Positions 1-10,136 are shown, numbered from the stretch's first letter. The stretch is 64,000 nucleotides of DNA from Microcystis aeruginosa FD4 (GCF_009792235.1 NZ_CP046973.1:3100001-3164000), one strand, 5' to 3'. Notes: generated by a model from the sequence alone, not told the origin. Made by a program: numbers and translations.

Positions 1-1006
1 CCGATAAAGACTTCAGGGCGCGATTATTGGCCCCCACCACCGTGCGACCACGACGACCGTTATCAATTAAAGCATCGACGGCCTCCTGTAACATCCGTTT
101 TTCGTTGCGGACGATAATTTCGGGGGCGAGAATTTCTTGCAGACGGGATAAACGGTTATTGCGGTTAATCACCCGACGGTAGAGATCGTTCAGGTCAGAG
201 GTGGCAAAACGGCCGCCGTCCAACTGCACCATGGGGCGTAAATCGGGGGGAATCACGGGAATTACGCTTAAAACCATCCATTCTGCCTGAGAACCCGTGG
301 CGATAAAGTTATCGATTACCCGGAGACGTTTAATTAATTTTGCCCGTTTTTGCCCCTTACTTTCGACAATTTCCGTCCGCAGTCTTTCCGCTTCTTCTTC
401 CAGGTTAATTTCCTGTAAGAGTCTTTGGATAGCCTCGGCCCCAATACCCACTTCAATGCCGACTAATTCCGAATCCTCCGCGTAGATTTCTTCTTCGATC
501 TCTAACCATTGATCTTCGCTGAGGAGTTGTTTATAACTAAGATTGCCGGCATTACCCGGATCGAGAACCACATAGGCATTAAAATAGACGATTTGCTCCA
601 CGTCCCGCAGGGGCATATCGAGCAGGATACTGAGATAACTGGGAATACCTTTGAGATACCAAACGTGGGTGACGGGGGCAGCTAATTTGATAAAACCCAT
701 GCGATGACGACGTACCCGGGACTCGGTGACTTCCACCCCGCAACGTTCACAGACAATTCCCCGGTGACGGACGCGTTTGTATTTACCACACCAACATTCC
801 CAGTCTTTCGAGGGGCCAAAAATTTTCTCGCAGAATAACCCATCCATTTCCGGTTTGAGAGTCCGATAGTTGATCGTTTCTGGTTTGGTTACTTCTCCGA
901 CGACTTGACCGTTAGGCAGGTTTCTTTCTCCCCATTGCCGAATTCTTTCGGGGGACGCTAAACCGATTTTGACGTAATCAAATCTTTGATCTGTTGGAGT
1001 CTTCAT
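1..1006 (-). CDS. rpoC1: RNA polymerase gamma subunit RpoC1, N-terminal part (gene runs off the left edge)
   Basis: Encodes the first 335 residues of the cyanobacterial RpoC1 subunit, equivalent to the N-terminal half of bacterial beta prime. The protein starts [16 protein letters not shown] and carries the zinc-binding cysteines C71, C73, C86 and C89 (CWCG and CERCG), the usual clamp zinc site. The catalytic NADFDGD motif would lie beyond the window edge and cannot be checked. The ATG at 1006 fits the conserved start of the family. The gene points left, and rpoB and rpoC2 are not adjacent: they lie about 42 kb away on the same strand. I recall rpoC1 also being separate in Synechocystis PCC 6803, so the split may be shared in this lineage. 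Identification is secure. Confidence 0.97.
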   Translation of the reverse strand, partial: MKTPTDQRFDYVKIGLASPERIRQWGERNLPNGQVVGEVTKPETINYRTLKPEMDGLFCEKIFGPSKDWECWCGKYKRVRHRGIVCERCGVEVTESRVRRHRMGFIKLAAPVTHVWYLKGIPSYLSILLDMPLRDVEQIVYFNAYVVLDPGNAGNLSYKQLLSEDQWLEIEEEIYAEDSELVGIEVGIGAEAIQRLLQEINLEEEAERLRTEIVESKGQKRAKLIKRLRVIDNFIATGSQAEWMVLSVIPVIPPDLRPMVQLDGGRFATSDLNDLYRRVINRNNRLSRLQEILAPEIIVRNEKRMLQEAVDALIDNGRRGRTVVGANNRALKSLS

Positions 1007-1185
1007 TCTGAATCTTTTACTATGGGTAATGATCTGGGATAAGCGATCGCTCTCGCGTTCTCGATGCCCCGATGACAACTATTGGGCAGAAACGACAGTT
1101 AACTCAGTCACTTTTTCTTGGGGTCAAGCTGGCCCGACCGAGTCCGGGACATTACATTATACAATTTTTCTAGTTCGATCGACCA

Positions 1186-2697
1186 TTAAGTGATATTTTC
1201 CCAGATGGTGATGCTGCCGTCGGCCGCGGCCGCCGCTAGGTGGCAATAATCGGGGCTGAGAACTAAACTGGAGATGGGCGATGATCGCCCATCGGCGGCG
1301 CTGAGAGTTGCGATCGCCTGTTGATAATTGGCTAACCAGATTTTAATCTCTCCGTCGGTTCCCCCGGTAAATAACCATTGACCCTCCTCTCCGAATAGCA
1401 AGCTTGTCACCTGACCATTATGGGCATTGATCACCCTAATTGGCGCAAAATGACCGCTTTTCTCGCAGTCGTATCGCCAGATTTTCACCGTCCCATCCAC
1501 ACAACCAGCGGCAATAATCTGACTATCGGCAGCGATCGCCAGACTCTGCACCGAAGAAACGTTACCAGATAAGACGGCGATTTTTGCTCCCGATCCCAAT
1601 TGCCAGAGGGTGACAGTGCCATCACCCCCGGCCGCGGCAATAAAATCTTGATTAGGAGCCACTGCTAGGGCATAAATTGCCCCTAGACTGTCATAGGAGC
1701 TAAATGCTTCGTTTTCCTGCTCTAAATTCCACTGTTTTAGGGTTTGATCGTAACTACCGCTAACCAAAAAATGCCAACGGGGGGCAAAATCCAGGCCATG
1801 AATCGAACCGAGATGACCGAGGAAAATTTGATTTAATTCCAGACTACTGGCATCGCCGGCTAAAGTCCATAATTTAACGGTTTGATCGAATCCTCCCGTC
1901 GCTAGATGATAATCGCCGTTTCCGGTGACTGCTAGGGCTAAAATGCCCTGATCGTGAGCTTCAACCGTATTAATCAGGGTTCCTCTCGCAAAATCCCAGA
2001 TTTTTAGGGTACGATCCCAACTAACGCTAATTAAAAACCGTTGATCGTCGGTAATTGCGATCGCTGTAATCATTTCCCGATGGGCGGTCAGACGGCGATA
2101 ATAGTGCCAATGGGGTATATCGACGGGGGGGGAAGTGGGAGTTAAATTAAGGGCGGGTAGGGTGATTTGTGGCTCATTTTCCGCTTTTGTTGCGCTAATA
2201 TCCGCCGATTCTTCGTTAATCGGCAAAATCTCTCTGTGTAAGCGACCGTAGGATTTTTCTAGATGTTCGATGCGTTCCAGGAGAAGGTTACGGTTGATAT
2301 ATTGAATAATTTGATTGTAGGACTGTTCGAGGGCGAGAATATTCTCCTCTAATTCTGCGACCGCATGGGCGTTATCCCTGGCCACCGCGGGACTCAGGGA
2401 CTGTATTTGTGCTGATAAAGCTTCTTTTTCTTCTTCCCACTGACTCTGTAATTGACCGGTCATCTCAGTTAAGCGTTGACGTTGCAGGGTTCTTTCTCGG
2501 AGACGATTGAGAATATTCAACCCGAAAGTCACAACTAGGAGGAACAAAGGCAAAAACCCCGCACCCATGGCCATAAGGGTAAGCAGGGTTAATCCTAGGG
2601 CGATATATTCCGCTAATTCTAGCCAATGGGGGCGATGGTCGGTCATTTTGCAGTTACCGGTAAAGGAATTTTGATCATCTCCTGATTTCAGACTCAT
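1186..2697 (-). CDS. Membrane-anchored WD40-repeat protein
   Basis: 503 residues. The N-terminus (about residues 27-60) holds one or two hydrophobic segments (YIALGLTLLTLMAMGAGFL, then LFLLVVTFGLNIL), followed by a Glu/Gln-rich coiled coil (about 65-150). From about residue 200 there are WD40 repeats, seen as recurring GH-D and IKIW/LKIWD/VKLW strands, enough for one seven-bladed propeller. It is therefore probably a membrane-tethered scaffold facing the cytosol, with no enzymatic motif. An internal ATG at 2646 (MTDHRPHW) is a plausible alternative start; neither start has a strong ribosome-binding site. It follows the radical SAM gene on the same strand after a short gap. Partners cannot be inferred from sequence. 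Confidence 0.85.
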   Translation of the reverse strand: MSLKSGDDQNSFTGNCKMTDHRPHWLELAEYIALGLTLLTLMAMGAGFLPLFLLVVTFGLNILNRLRERTLQRQRLTEMTGQLQSQWEEEKEALSAQIQSLSPAVARDNAHAVAELEENILALEQSYNQIIQYINRNLLLERIEHLEKSYGRLHREILPINEESADISATKAENEPQITLPALNLTPTSPPVDIPHWHYYRRLTAHREMITAIAITDDQRFLISVSWDRTLKIWDFARGTLINTVEAHDQGILALAVTGNGDYHLATGGFDQTVKLWTLAGDASSLELNQIFLGHLGSIHGLDFAPRWHFLVSGSYDQTLKQWNLEQENEAFSSYDSLGAIYALAVAPNQDFIAAAGGDGTVTLWQLGSGAKIAVLSGNVSSVQSLAIAADSQIIAAGCVDGTVKIWRYDCEKSGHFAPIRVINAHNGQVTSLLFGEEGQWLFTGGTDGEIKIWLANYQQAIATLSAADGRSSPISSLVLSPDYCHLAAAAADGSITIWENIT

Positions 2698-2739
2698 GCT
2701 AACGCTAATTGCTGCCTTGGGATTGACTAAAATTAATTT

Positions 2740-4320
2740 TTAAGCAGCAGTTAAGACCTTTTCCTTAGTTTCTATCGGTGCGGTTAAAGCGGATTCTAAA
2801 TCAGCCTTCCCTAGTCTTGCTTCCAAAATTTTCAGCACTTCTCGTCCAAAATCATCGGGATTTTGTCGCCATGCTTGCAGACAAACTTCGCCAAAGAATG
2901 ACCCCAAAGGTTCAGGATTCCAGAGCAGTTTTTTGGCTGTCCAGGGCATTAAACTCATGGGATCGTAGTCGGGTTTAATAATTTCTTTTTTGAGGGCGTA
3001 TTCTTCTAGATGGGTGTGGGGTTGTAGTCCGATAAAAAAGATGGCTGGTTCCACTTTATCGACTCCAAAAATATTTTCTAATTCTCGATGATAGGCGATG
3101 GTTTGACGAATAGTTTCCAGGGTTTCATCAATGACATTAAAGGAATAATTTACTGAAACCAGATCATTAAAACCCGCCGCTTTTAAGTCTCGACAATTTT
3201 GCAGAACTGTCCGCAAATTATAGCCCATACGCATTTTACGGACTAATTCCTGAGAGCCACTGGTGATACCAATTTCAAAGTAGTTCATGCCTGTTTTTAC
3301 CATTAAATCGCACAATTTCGGGGTGAGATTATCGGCACGAATATAGGCAGCCCAACGGATATCTTTCATCCCAGCGGCGAGGATTTTTTCTAATAGTTCC
3401 TCTGCCTCGTCGATAAATTTTCGGGCGGGGATAAATTGGGCATCGGTAAACCAGAAATTGCGAATGCCGCGGTCGTATAATTGGCGAATTTCCTTAACTA
3501 CTTCCTCGGCGGGATTAATGCGTACTTGTTTCCCTTCGACGACGGTATAGATGCAGTAGCAGCAGTTATGGGGACAGCCGCGCTTGGTTTGTACCCCGAT
3601 ATAAAAGTCGTTTTCTTGGAAATAGTAGGAAAATTCCGGCCAAATACTGGCGATGTAGTCGTAGTTACAAGCGGATTTTTCTAACGGGGTGGGGGATTCG
3701 TGGATTAAACGCGGCCTAGGTGTGGTTTCTCCGACGACATAACAACGTTCATCGCTAAAGTCGCGGCCGGAGAGGAATTTTTCTAGCAGGGTTTCCCCTT
3801 CTCCCACTGATACAATTGTTCCTGTGGGCAGTTTGGTTTTTAGTTGTTCGTAGAAAACACTGACGGCACCACCTCCGACGATAACTCGCGCTTCGGAGTG
3901 GTATTTTCTGGCCCGCTGCAACCCTCGGCGAATTAGTCCCTGATTGCGCCATAATTCGCCGTAGTAGGCGGTTGTCACCTTTAAACCTCCTAAAGCACCT
4001 CGCAGCTTGATTAGGGGGTTTTTAGCGTAGTAAAATTCAAAGGCGTTTTGCAGGGGATTGCCACCGCGACCACCGACGGGGGCATATATTTGAATATCGC
4101 GCCAAGAGAATACTAGCAGGGTAGGCCGAAATTCGTCAACACAGCGATCGAGGGCTTGGTTAAAGTCTAAGGGGGGGACGGTACCAAGGTCAAAAATCCT
4201 TTGTTCGATGTCGGGGAATAGTTTATGAACGTGGTCGGAAAGGTAAACGACACCGATAGGGAAAATGGGGTTACAGGGGAGTCTAACGTAGAGGATGCGT
4301 TGCGCTTGCGGTTGAGTCAT
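2740..4320 (-). CDS. B12-binding-domain radical SAM protein
   Basis: 526 residues. The N-terminal part (about 1-190) resembles a cobalamin-binding Rossmann domain, with an ARVIVGGGAVS-type glycine-rich strand. The radical SAM core follows with the cluster motif C-PHN-CCYC (CxxxCxxC) near residue 248, which binds a 4Fe-4S cluster and S-adenosylmethionine. The architecture predicts a radical-mediated modification, often methylation, but the substrate is unknown. Cyanobacterial relatives have been annotated as linked to photosystem II high-light acclimation; that is from memory and not shown here. The start MTQPQAQRILYVRLPCNP suits the family. It lies 42 bp upstream of the WD40 gene and may share a transcript with it. 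Confidence 0.85.
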   Translation of the reverse strand: MTQPQAQRILYVRLPCNPIFPIGVVYLSDHVHKLFPDIEQRIFDLGTVPPLDFNQALDRCVDEFRPTLLVFSWRDIQIYAPVGGRGGNPLQNAFEFYYAKNPLIKLRGALGGLKVTTAYYGELWRNQGLIRRGLQRARKYHSEARVIVGGGAVSVFYEQLKTKLPTGTIVSVGEGETLLEKFLSGRDFSDERCYVVGETTPRPRLIHESPTPLEKSACNYDYIASIWPEFSYYFQENDFYIGVQTKRGCPHNCCYCIYTVVEGKQVRINPAEEVVKEIRQLYDRGIRNFWFTDAQFIPARKFIDEAEELLEKILAAGMKDIRWAAYIRADNLTPKLCDLMVKTGMNYFEIGITSGSQELVRKMRMGYNLRTVLQNCRDLKAAGFNDLVSVNYSFNVIDETLETIRQTIAYHRELENIFGVDKVEPAIFFIGLQPHTHLEEYALKKEIIKPDYDPMSLMPWTAKKLLWNPEPLGSFFGEVCLQAWRQNPDDFGREVLKILEARLGKADLESALTAPIETKEKVLTAA

Positions 4321-4454
4321 GAGATTTCTGAATGGGACAGGGACGCATTCTGAGTCATCTTAACATAACTTAACTTTGTCTGGCTTGTCTGGCAGAGGTT
4401 AAACTTCAAATTCGGCCTTGAACCAGTAAAACTTTCTAGGAAATAAGGTTGAAC

Positions 4455-4642
4455 ATGAGATTTTTTCGACTTGTTCAAAGTGGCCGTCGGGCATTCGGAC
4501 AATCAAACCGGACGGGTCGGAAAGCGTAAGACTACCGCTAAGGTAGCGGCATCCTGGGTCGCGTCAACCCCGTTGACGCGACTACCCTAAAAAGGTAGCG
4601 TGGCCAGGAATCACCGTCCGTTGACGGCGGTGAGGATGTCAA
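4455..4642 (+). mobile_element. Right-end remnant of an IS1341/TnpB-type element
   Basis: This spacer has no credible gene. Positions 4610-4642 read as a hairpin (TCACCGTCCG-ttga-CGGCGGTGA) followed by GGATGTCAA, the same right end as in the elements at 18325-19645 and 12375-12727. Upstream lie further stems, for example GCGTCAAC-ccc-GTTGACGC at about 4560-4578, typical of the structured RNA end of such elements. I find no matching left end and no tnpB, so this is a decayed or truncated copy. The outer left boundary is a guess. Confidence 0.6.
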
Positions 4643-4658
4643 ACAAAACAACGTGCGA

Positions 4659-5843
4659 TTACCCTGCTTGTAAATATCGATAAATTTGCTCGGTTTTTTC
4701 TGCTAGTCGTTGCCAAGTGAATTTTTCTTCTACTTTTCTTTGACCAGCCATTCCGAGACTAGCGGCTAAATTATTAGCTAATAATACCTGACAAATTGTC
4801 TCTGCTATGGCTTGAGATTCTTGGGGTACTAAAAAGCCATCAACCCCTTGAGAAATCACCTCAGCAACCGCAGGAATATCACAACCGATAACGGGTTTAG
4901 CAAAACTCCAGGCTTCTGTATAGACTCCTCCAAAACTTTCTTGGGTTGAAGGCACACAGAGGAGAGTACAAGCAGCTAAAGCGTCGGTTTTGGTCTGTAA
5001 ATCCACACTACCTAAACGAATAATTCTAGGGTCTTGATATCGAGCGTAAATCTGTTCAGAATTGCCCAGGCGTGGACCGACAAAAACAAATTTCGTTTCG
5101 GGGATTTTTTGCCAAATTTGACTAGCTGCTTGCAGGAGTTGCTGATAACCTTTGTAGGGATAGTGTTGCCCCAAAAAAAGTACCATCGGTTCATTGATTT
5201 GATAACGTTGTTTAAAATCTTCGGGATAGGCATTAGCGGCAAGAATTGGACCGACTCCAGTGGTATGAATTTTGTCTTCTTTTACTCCTAATTGAATCAG
5301 GATTTGTTTTTCGCTATTGGTTAGGGTAATCACCGCATCAGCTAATTGATAAAGTTTAATATATTCTCGATAGCGCCATCCCAACCACCGGGGATGATGC
5401 ACAGGGGTGAAAACGAAGGGAATATCTAGTTTTTTAGCGAGATTATAGGAAGCGTAACTGAGTCCCTCGCGACCAATTCTGACGTTATGAATTAAATCTT
5501 TATCTTGAGCATAATTAGTTAAATAACTCTCTAAAATATCGGCAATTTTGGGCAGAGCAAGAGACATTAAGGGATAATATATAGACAGATAAGGCAACAG
5601 TTTAAGTTTATCCTGAAGACTGATGCCAATTTGATGAACTGGAATATGATCGATTGTATAATTTTGACTTTTTTGGGGTGCTTTAAGGGTAGTTCCTAGC
5701 AGCCAATCCGTGCGATTTTGGTTCCAATGGGTAATAACTTGAATTGGGTGTTTTTGGTGCAGTTTTTGGGCTAAAAGATGTTGATGCAGTTGCGCTCCAC
5801 CGATGGCGGGGGGGTAGGCTGTTAAGGTGTAAAGTAGTTTCAT
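4659..5843 (-). CDS. Group 1 (GT4-type) glycosyltransferase
   Basis: 394 residues with the two-domain GT-B layout. The N-terminal domain starts MKLLYTLTAYPPAIGGAQLHQHLLA, the GG-A-H acceptor-side signature of group 1 transferases. The C-terminal domain has VLFLGQHYPYKGYQQLLQA and the nucleotide-sugar-binding E-x7-E motif ESFGGVYTEAW near residue 305. It should transfer a sugar from a nucleotide donor to a polysaccharide, lipid or glycan in the cytosol; donor and acceptor are not predictable. It stands alone on the minus strand between an IS remnant and an ISL3 fragment, so neighbours give no hint. Length is normal and the frame is intact. Confidence 0.9.
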   Translation of the reverse strand: MKLLYTLTAYPPAIGGAQLHQHLLAQKLHQKHPIQVITHWNQNRTDWLLGTTLKAPQKSQNYTIDHIPVHQIGISLQDKLKLLPYLSIYYPLMSLALPKIADILESYLTNYAQDKDLIHNVRIGREGLSYASYNLAKKLDIPFVFTPVHHPRWLGWRYREYIKLYQLADAVITLTNSEKQILIQLGVKEDKIHTTGVGPILAANAYPEDFKQRYQINEPMVLFLGQHYPYKGYQQLLQAASQIWQKIPETKFVFVGPRLGNSEQIYARYQDPRIIRLGSVDLQTKTDALAACTLLCVPSTQESFGGVYTEAWSFAKPVIGCDIPAVAEVISQGVDGFLVPQESQAIAETICQVLLANNLAASLGMAGQRKVEEKFTWQRLAEKTEQIYRYLQAG

Positions 5844-5879
5844 ATAAGTTTAATTAAGACTGTCTGCTGTGGTTTTTAA

Positions 5880-6416
5880 CCAGAGGATAAAACTATTAAT
5901 ATCTTTGCGGAAAAAAGAGCCGTAGAAGCGCAGAAAAATAAAAAACATAAAGCGGAAAAAGAAGCCAAGCTAGAAGTTTTAAAGCGAAGTAAATATAGCC
6001 TGTTAAAAAATGAAGAAGATTTAACGGAACCCCAAAAAATCAAACTAGAAGCTATCAAAAAAACTTGGCCAAATTTGAAAGAGATGCACGAATTAAAGGA
6101 AGAATTCAGAAAGATTTACGAAACCTCAAAGAATCCGACAGAAGGACTGCTATCCATCTCGGAATGGTTGGCAAAATCCTCCAGTGTTTTTACCAAGAGT
6201 TTTCAAACAATCCGAAACTGGTTTGGAGAAATCATTAGTTATTTTGAGCGAAGAACAACGAATGGGGTGGTCGAGGGAATCAACAATAAACTTAAACTAA
6301 TAAAAAGAAGAGGCTATGGCTTTAGAAACTTTTGTAATTTTTGGGTTAGAAGTATCTTGTCTTGGCATCTTGTATGTTGATTTAGCATAAAGAGTAACGA
6401 AGAGCCTTTGATCGTT
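5880..6416 (+). mobile_element. 5'-truncated ISL3-family insertion sequence with right end
   Basis: The transposase fragment is followed by a terminus at 6387-6416 that reads, in reverse complement, GGCTCTTCGTTACT and onward. The same 14-bp start (GGTTCTTCGTTACT) opens the MITEs at 20394-20580 and 40792-40977, which supports it as an ISL3 terminal inverted repeat. The left end is absent. Confidence 0.75.
5883..6380 (+). pseudogene. ISL3-family transposase, C-terminal fragment
   Basis: An open frame of about 165 codons without a proper start encodes the C-terminal part of an ISL3-type DDE transposase. Typical segments are LLKNEEDLTEPQK, LKEEFRKIYETS and the end VVEGINNKLKLIKRRGYGF, where the E of VVEGINN is the likely third catalytic acid. 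The N-terminal half and both catalytic aspartates are missing, because the sequence breaks at about 5880 into unrelated DNA next to the glycosyltransferase. It is non-functional by itself. Confidence 0.85.
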
Positions 6417-6515
6417 TCCTTGCTTTCGTGGTTATTTGTTGACACTCCCTTCGCACTAAGCGCTTCGGGATTCTTGGTTCCGCTGAGTTTCCTTAACCTG
6501 ACAGGACCTATCCAA

Positions 6516-7714
6516 TCAAGTCAGAGGGAATCTCTCCCCAAGTGTATCAGTTTCTGTGTGTCCCACCGTACTTAGTCCCCTTTTCAGAATGTTGATAGCG
6601 GCGTTAATATCTCTATCTTCTACATAGCCACAGTGAGGACAAATAGGGGTTCTTGTGGATAGAGATTTAGGGACTTTTTGACCACAATTAGAGCAATTTT
6701 GACTCGTGTTATGGGATGGTATGGCTACGGTAGCCTTACCATATTTAAAGCCAAAATATTCTAACCGTTGTCGAAAAGTTAACACTGAGCTTTGTCGAAG
6801 TGTTGACCAAGCCACATCATTAATAGATTTAGCTAGTTTAGAGTTTTTTACCATGCCTTGAATATTTAAGTTGACCTGAGCGATGAAATCGTTAGATTTA
6901 ATGACGCGCCATGCCTCTTTTGAGGGCATTGCCTCTACGTTGCCTACTTATTCTTAAATGTTTTCTAGCAGCTCTCTTTCTGTCCCTTTGGTAGTTGTTT
7001 GATTGGGGTTGACCTTTTCTAAACTTTTGGGATTTCTTCCGATTCAAACGGCTTAATCTTTTTTCCGCCTGGCGATAGTATTGCCGTATTTCTACTGTTT
7101 CCCCATCACTATTAGCGTAGAAAACTTTTAAACCTACATCCAATCCTACACATCTTTTAGTTGGTTCTAGGGGTTTAGCATATTCCCGAATATCAACGCT
7201 TAGGCAAAATTGGACATAATAACCATCTGCTCGTTTAACAATCCTAACTCGTTTAATTTGGTCAATAGGGTAAAAGTTTAGGTCTCTAGTTCCTTTTAGT
7301 TTAACCGTGCCAATGTTTTTCTTATCTGTGAAAGTAATTTTTTTTCTATCCTCCGATAGTTGACCTCCACAGTTTTTATATTCCACAGAACGATTATTTT
7401 TCTGAAATTTGGGATAACCTTTTTTACCTTTTATTTTTTTTCTTACAATTATCATAGAAACGAGCAATAGCTGACCAGTCCCGTTCTGCTGATGCTTGTC
7501 TAGCAGTAGAATTTAAAGCATCGACAAACTTGAAATGTTGGGCGAGAACTGCTCAATATTTATTGAGAGAATATTTATCGATTTTGTCTTCTCTCTTGGC
7601 ATCCATCCAAAGCCTTAATGCTTTGTTTCTGATGAATTGTACTGTACGAATAGCTTCATCGATGGCAGAACACTGACTTGGTTTGACCACGGCTTTCATT
7701 TCTAAGACAATCAT
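6516..7714 (-). pseudogene. tnpB: Broken TnpB (RuvC-like RNA-guided nuclease family)
   Basis: The gene can be followed from MIVLEMKAVVKPSQ (start 7714) to the stop at 6516 but is disrupted three times: an in-frame TGA at about 7550 (NKY-stop-AVLAQH), a frameshift in an A8 run at about 7433-7441, and another at about 6900-6925. The RuvC aspartate segment CVGLDVGLK, the zinc ribbon CSNC...CPHC and the terminal DRDINAAINIL are still recognisable. The middle RuvC glutamate region is altered to FIAQVNLNIQGM. It is inactive as a protein, though its 3' end could still yield a structured RNA. Confidence 0.85.
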
Positions 7715-7792
7715 TGTTTATCGACCTCAAACAACTTCTTTTAAGTTAACCTGTACAGCACAGATTGTCAAGATTTTAGTTGACATTGAGCC

Positions 7793-7878
7793 TTTACATT
7801 GAGCCTGTCGAAATGTGTCGAAGTGTGGCCACTGAGCTTTTACATTGAGCCTGTCGAAATGTGTCGAAGTGTGGCCAC
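7793..7878 (+). repeat. Two 40-bp direct repeats of a dispersed CACTGAGC-TGTCGAAGTG motif
   Basis: Positions 7793-7832 and 7839-7878 are near-identical (TTTACATTGAGCCTGTCGAA and onward, ending GGCCAC), with a period of 46 bp. The core TGAGCCTGTCGAAGTG recurs at about 6783 inside the broken tnpB and at about 20224 inside another element. It is an imperfect palindrome scattered in many genomes. Confidence 0.75.
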
Positions 7879-8034
7879 CGAAGCTCTGTCGAAGTGTCGT
7901 GCTTTCATCCCGTCGCTAAAAGCGAGGGTCTTGACTCCGACATTTGAGATAAACACTTTCTTAAGAATTAACCTATGTCACAATAGATGAAGATAAACCA
8001 AATAGTATGAAGTTGTAAACTAGGTATTTACTGA

Positions 8035-10086
8035 ATGGAACCGCTTTATCAGTACGCGTGGCTAGTTCCCGTCCTACCCTTGGTAGGCGCTACCCTAGTC
8101 GGCGCGGGCTTAATTTCCTTTAATGAAGTCACCAATCGTCTGCGACAGGTGAATGCTGTATTGATCATTTCTACCCTCGGCGCGTCGATGGTGCTGTCTT
8201 TTGCGCTGCTGTGGAGTCAAATCAATGGACACGCTCCCTATACCCAAATGATCGATTGGGCATCGGCGGGTAACTTTCACCTGAAAATGGGTTATACGAT
8301 CGATCACCTCAGCGCTTTAATGTCGGTTATCGTCACCACCGTGGCCTTTTTGGTGATGATTTATACCGATGGTTACATGGCCCACGACCCCGGTTATGTG
8401 CGTTTTTACGCCTATCTGAGCATTTTTAGCAGTTCTATGCTCGGTTTGGTCATCAGTCCCAACCTCGTCCAGATCTACGTTTTCTGGGAATTGGTAGGGA
8501 TGTGTTCCTATCTGCTGGTAGGTTTCTGGTTCACTCGTCCGGCGGCCGCCGAGGCCTGTCAAAAAGCCTTTGTTACCAACCGCGTCGGTGATTTTGGCTT
8601 ATTACTAGGAATGCTGGGTCTTTTCTGGGCCACCGGCAGCTTCGAGTTTGATATCATGGGTGAACGTCTAGAGGAATTAGTCTCTTCTGGAGCCATTGCC
8701 GGCAGTTTAGCGGCATTATTCGCCGTTTTAGTCTTCCTTGGCCCCGTGGCCAAATCAGCCCAATTTCCCCTTCATGTCTGGCTACCGGATGCCATGGAAG
8801 GTCCGACCCCGATTTCGGCCCTGATTCACGCCGCCACCATGGTGGCCGCCGGAGTTTTCCTGATTGCCCGGATGTATCCCGTTTTTGAGCCAATTCCCAC
8901 GGCGATGACGGTAATTGCTTGGACGGGCGCTTTTACTGCCTTTCTCGGGGCAAGTATCGCCCTCACCCAGAATGATATCAAAAAGGGTTTAGCCTATTCC
9001 ACCATCTCCCAATTGGGTTATATGGTTATGGCTATGGGTATCGGCGCTTATAGTGCGGGGTTATTCCACCTGATGACCCACGCTTATTTTAAAGCGATGT
9101 TGTTCCTCGGTTCCGGTTCGGTCATCCACGGTATGGAGGATGTGGTCGGTCATGAGCCGGTTTTAGCCCAAGATATGCGGATGATGGGCGGTTTACGCAA
9201 GTATATGCCCATTACTGCCCTAACTTTCCTGGTAGGAACTCTGGCCATCTGTGGGATTCCTCCTTTCGCTGGTTTCTGGTCGAAGGATGAAATTCTCGGT
9301 TTAGCTTTTGAGGCGAACCCAGCTTTATGGTTAATCGGTTGGGGTACTGCCGGTTTAACAGCTTTTTATATGTTCCGGATGTACTTTAACACCTTTGAAG
9401 GGGAGTTTAGAGGCACTAATAAGGAGATTAAACGCCGACTGTTAGCCAATGCGGGTGCGATTCCGGCCTTTGGACCGGGGGCAATGAATGTTAAGCAATT
9501 GGACTCGGAAGCACAGGAAGAAGACAACCACGGCCATCATGCCCATGAACCCCACGAATCGCCAATTACTATGACTTTACCTCTCATGATTTTGGCGGTT
9601 CCCTCTTTGTTAATCGGTTTGGTGGGTAAACCTTGGCAGAATTTCTTCGAGGGTTTTATTCATGTTCCTAACGAAGTAGTGGAAGAAGTTCATGCTTTTG
9701 ATTGGACAGAGTTTTTAATCATGGCGGGTAATTCGGTAGGGATTGCTTTAATCGGGATTACTGTCGCTTCTTTGATGTATCTCCAGAAGAAAATTGACCC
9801 CGCAACTATTGCCGAAAAATTCCCCGCTCTGTATCGTTTTTCCCTGAACAAGTGGTACATTGATAATCTGTATGATCGAGTTTTTGTCCAGGGTTGTCGT
9901 CGTCTCGCACGGCAAATTATGGAAGTGGATTATCGCGTTATCGATGGGGCAGTGAATTTAACTGGTTTAGCTACTCTTGTCAGTGGTGAAGGTCTCAAAT
10001 ACCTCGAAAATGGTCGCGCCCAATTCTACGCTTTAATTGTCTTTGCCGCAGTTTTGGGTTTAGTAATTGTCTATAGTCTGGTGTAG
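8035..10086 (+). CDS. ndhF: NAD(P)H-quinone oxidoreductase subunit 5 (NdhF1)
   Basis: 683 residues, the full family length. It forms the distal proton-pumping part of the thylakoid NDH-1 complex used in respiration and cyclic electron flow. The N-terminus MEPLYQYAWLVPVLPLVGA and the antiporter core are typical: FWELVGMCSYLLVGFW, then AKSAQFPLHVWLPDAMEGPTP and LIHAATMVAAGVFL, with the conserved Glu and Lys of the proton channel. There are about 15 membrane segments. A His-rich loop (HGHHAHEPHE) at about 500-510 and the C-terminal long helix are present. The NDH-1L-type NdhF1 is favoured over the CO2-uptake paralogues (NdhF3/F4), but paralogue choice is by impression. No other ndh gene is adjacent. 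A clear terminator follows. Confidence 0.95.
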   Translation: MEPLYQYAWLVPVLPLVGATLVGAGLISFNEVTNRLRQVNAVLIISTLGASMVLSFALLWSQINGHAPYTQMIDWASAGNFHLKMGYTIDHLSALMSVIVTTVAFLVMIYTDGYMAHDPGYVRFYAYLSIFSSSMLGLVISPNLVQIYVFWELVGMCSYLLVGFWFTRPAAAEACQKAFVTNRVGDFGLLLGMLGLFWATGSFEFDIMGERLEELVSSGAIAGSLAALFAVLVFLGPVAKSAQFPLHVWLPDAMEGPTPISALIHAATMVAAGVFLIARMYPVFEPIPTAMTVIAWTGAFTAFLGASIALTQNDIKKGLAYSTISQLGYMVMAMGIGAYSAGLFHLMTHAYFKAMLFLGSGSVIHGMEDVVGHEPVLAQDMRMMGGLRKYMPITALTFLVGTLAICGIPPFAGFWSKDEILGLAFEANPALWLIGWGTAGLTAFYMFRMYFNTFEGEFRGTNKEIKRRLLANAGAIPAFGPGAMNVKQLDSEAQEEDNHGHHAHEPHESPITMTLPLMILAVPSLLIGLVGKPWQNFFEGFIHVPNEVVEEVHAFDWTEFLIMAGNSVGIALIGITVASLMYLQKKIDPATIAEKFPALYRFSLNKWYIDNLYDRVFVQGCRRLARQIMEVDYRVIDGAVNLTGLATLVSGEGLKYLENGRAQFYALIVFAAVLGLVIVYSLV

Positions 10087-10114
10087 ATTTTTAATCCGTT
10101 GACTAAAGATTTTT

Positions 10115-10136
10115 GGGGGCGCAAAGCCCCTTTTTT
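10115..10136 (+). terminator. Rho-independent terminator of ndhF
   Basis: GGGGC-GCAAA-GCCCC followed by six T residues, 30 bp past the ndhF stop codon. Confidence 0.85.

Larger units (their letters stand above)
6439..7948 (-). mobile_element. IS1341-type element (tnpB only, decayed)
   Basis: A TnpB-type element in reverse orientation. The right end begins at TTGAC (6439) with the hairpin TCCCTTCGCACTAAGCGCTTCGGGA. The left end runs to 7948 with the stem CGTCGCTAAAAGCGAGG and the shared block GACATTTGAG. The base quadruplet outside the left end reads TTAT on the element strand (GTTTAT), as in the related ends at 20311 (TTTTAC) and 41967 (CTTTAT), suggesting target preference TTTAY. There is no tnpA. 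It lies between the ISL3 fragment and ndhF. Confidence 0.75.

Noticed and set aside
4317..4502. 61-codon frame upstream of the radical SAM gene
   Set aside because: Overlaps IS-end debris, has odd composition and no ribosome-binding site.
7793..7878. Possible CRISPR array
   Set aside because: Only two units, spacer of 6 bp, no cas genes; they belong to a dispersed repeat family.
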